This document shows, piece by piece, positions 63,671 to 64,000 of a DNA stretch of 64,000 nucleotides; the stretch's first letter is position 1, and the number at the start of each line of letters is the position of its first letter. The DNA is from Ichthyophonus hoferi. Lineage: Eukaryota; Opisthokonta; Ichthyosporea; Ichthyophonida; Ichthyophonidae. The position numbers and the translations under genes were made by a program. The notes beneath the pieces were generated by a model. That model did not search any database, was not told the DNA's origin, and saw only the letters and a program-made list of their open reading frames with translations. Where the stretch lies: the NCBI GenBank assembly GCA_002751075.1, contig NAOQ01000024.1, forward strand, positions 243,065-307,064, in the 5' to 3' direction.

Positions 63671-63883
63671 TCAAAAATACAGTGCTATTTTAAGCATGTG
63701 ATCTGGTAACCTGCAAACTAATGCTTTCAATAATTCCTGCTCAAGGTCAAGCTGTTGCTCAATAGATATAGAAGCTTTCAATTTCTTACTAGGTGCAATG
63801 ATGCATATGTGGTAACTATCATTTAATTGTGGTTGAGGATAAATGGTTGTAGTATTTATTGCTAATGTTAAGACTAATGACAC
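63671..63883 (-). repeat. Coding-like repeat piece B, copy 2
   Basis: This is a minus-strand open frame of 70 codons with APSKKLKASISIEQQLDLEQ and ELLKALVCRLP, related to the plus-strand segment at 20075-20360. The nucleotide match is also visible (AAATTGAAAGCTTCTATATC against AAGCTAAAAGCTTCTATATC). It is probably a fragment of an element protein. It is not a host gene, since there are no splice sites or upstream exons in sight. Confidence 0.5.
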
Positions 63884-64000
63884 CAGGCTTAACTAGTTGG
63901 CCTTCTAGTAAAGGATATATATTAATTACTTCTTCTTTCAAAGCTAGACATAATGTGAATACACATATTGTTAAAATCTGTGTATTAAAATTACATAAGA
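63884..64000. other. Window end, nothing recognised
   Basis: AT-rich DNA continuing past the window edge. The element of repeat piece B may extend into it. Confidence 0.4.

Noticed and set aside
1-64000. CRISPR arrays, operons and bacterial signals
   Set aside because: No regularly spaced repeats with unique spacers occur, and all genes are spliced eukaryotic genes with GT/AG (one GC/AG) introns.
1-64000. rRNA or complete tRNA genes
   Set aside because: No rRNA core sequences and no full cloverleaf with both promoter boxes could be found by eye. Only tRNA-like fragments are present.

Overview
The window is nuclear DNA from an intron-rich, AT-rich eukaryote. Its best-marked gene set (ANKRD54, DDX47, BCL7, an ENTPD5/6-type apyrase, PP5, PCID2, UBA2) points to an animal or close animal relative, because BCL7 is a SWI/SNF subunit known from animals. 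Short introns (mostly about 60-600 nt), dense genes and standard stop codons would suit a sponge or another early-branching animal. That placement is inference; nothing here fixes the species.

Layout. Positions 2.2-43.5 kb hold eight multi-exon protein genes, which I rebuilt exon by exon from conserved protein blocks, GT/AG sites and matching intron phases. They are ANKRD54-like (-, 2240-4767), DDX47 RNA helicase (+, 6227-9551), BCL7 (-, 9962-12732), ENTPD5/6-like apyrase (-, 15656-18466), protein phosphatase 5 (-, 21584-27102), PCID2 (+, 30012-34050), SUMO-activating enzyme subunit UBA2 (-, 34055-39582) and an MT-A70 family methyltransferase-like gene (+, 40327-43542). Every model has a total length divisible by three and is close to the expected family size, except BCL7, which has a long disordered tail. 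ANKRD54/DDX47, PP5/PCID2 and UBA2/MT-A70 are head to head; DDX47/BCL7 and PCID2/UBA2 are tail to tail, the last pair with stop codons only 4 bp apart.

From about 43.6 kb to the end I find no convincing host gene. This half is more AT-rich and full of old repeats: a decayed Ty1/Copia-type LTR element (about 49.83-53.04 kb), a long inverted repeat just upstream (48.80-49.68 kb), a pair of diverged copies of a roughly 470-bp repeat (56.64 and 63.18 kb), a 104-bp tandem dimer (60.01 kb), and fragments of a short coding-like repeat that also occurs at 20.1 kb among the genes.

Functionally most genes are nuclear housekeeping factors: ribosome biogenesis (DDX47), chromatin remodelling (BCL7), mRNA export (PCID2), sumoylation (UBA2), phosphatase signalling (PP5), nucleic-acid or RNA methylation (MT-A70-like) and nucleotide hydrolysis in the secretory pathway (apyrase). 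They do not form one pathway. The most notable observations are the MT-A70 homologue, which carries DPPL in place of DPPW and does not look like METTL3, METTL14 or METTL4; the 17-nt microexon in BCL7; the near-abutting PCID2/UBA2 stops; and a duplicated splice acceptor in UBA2.
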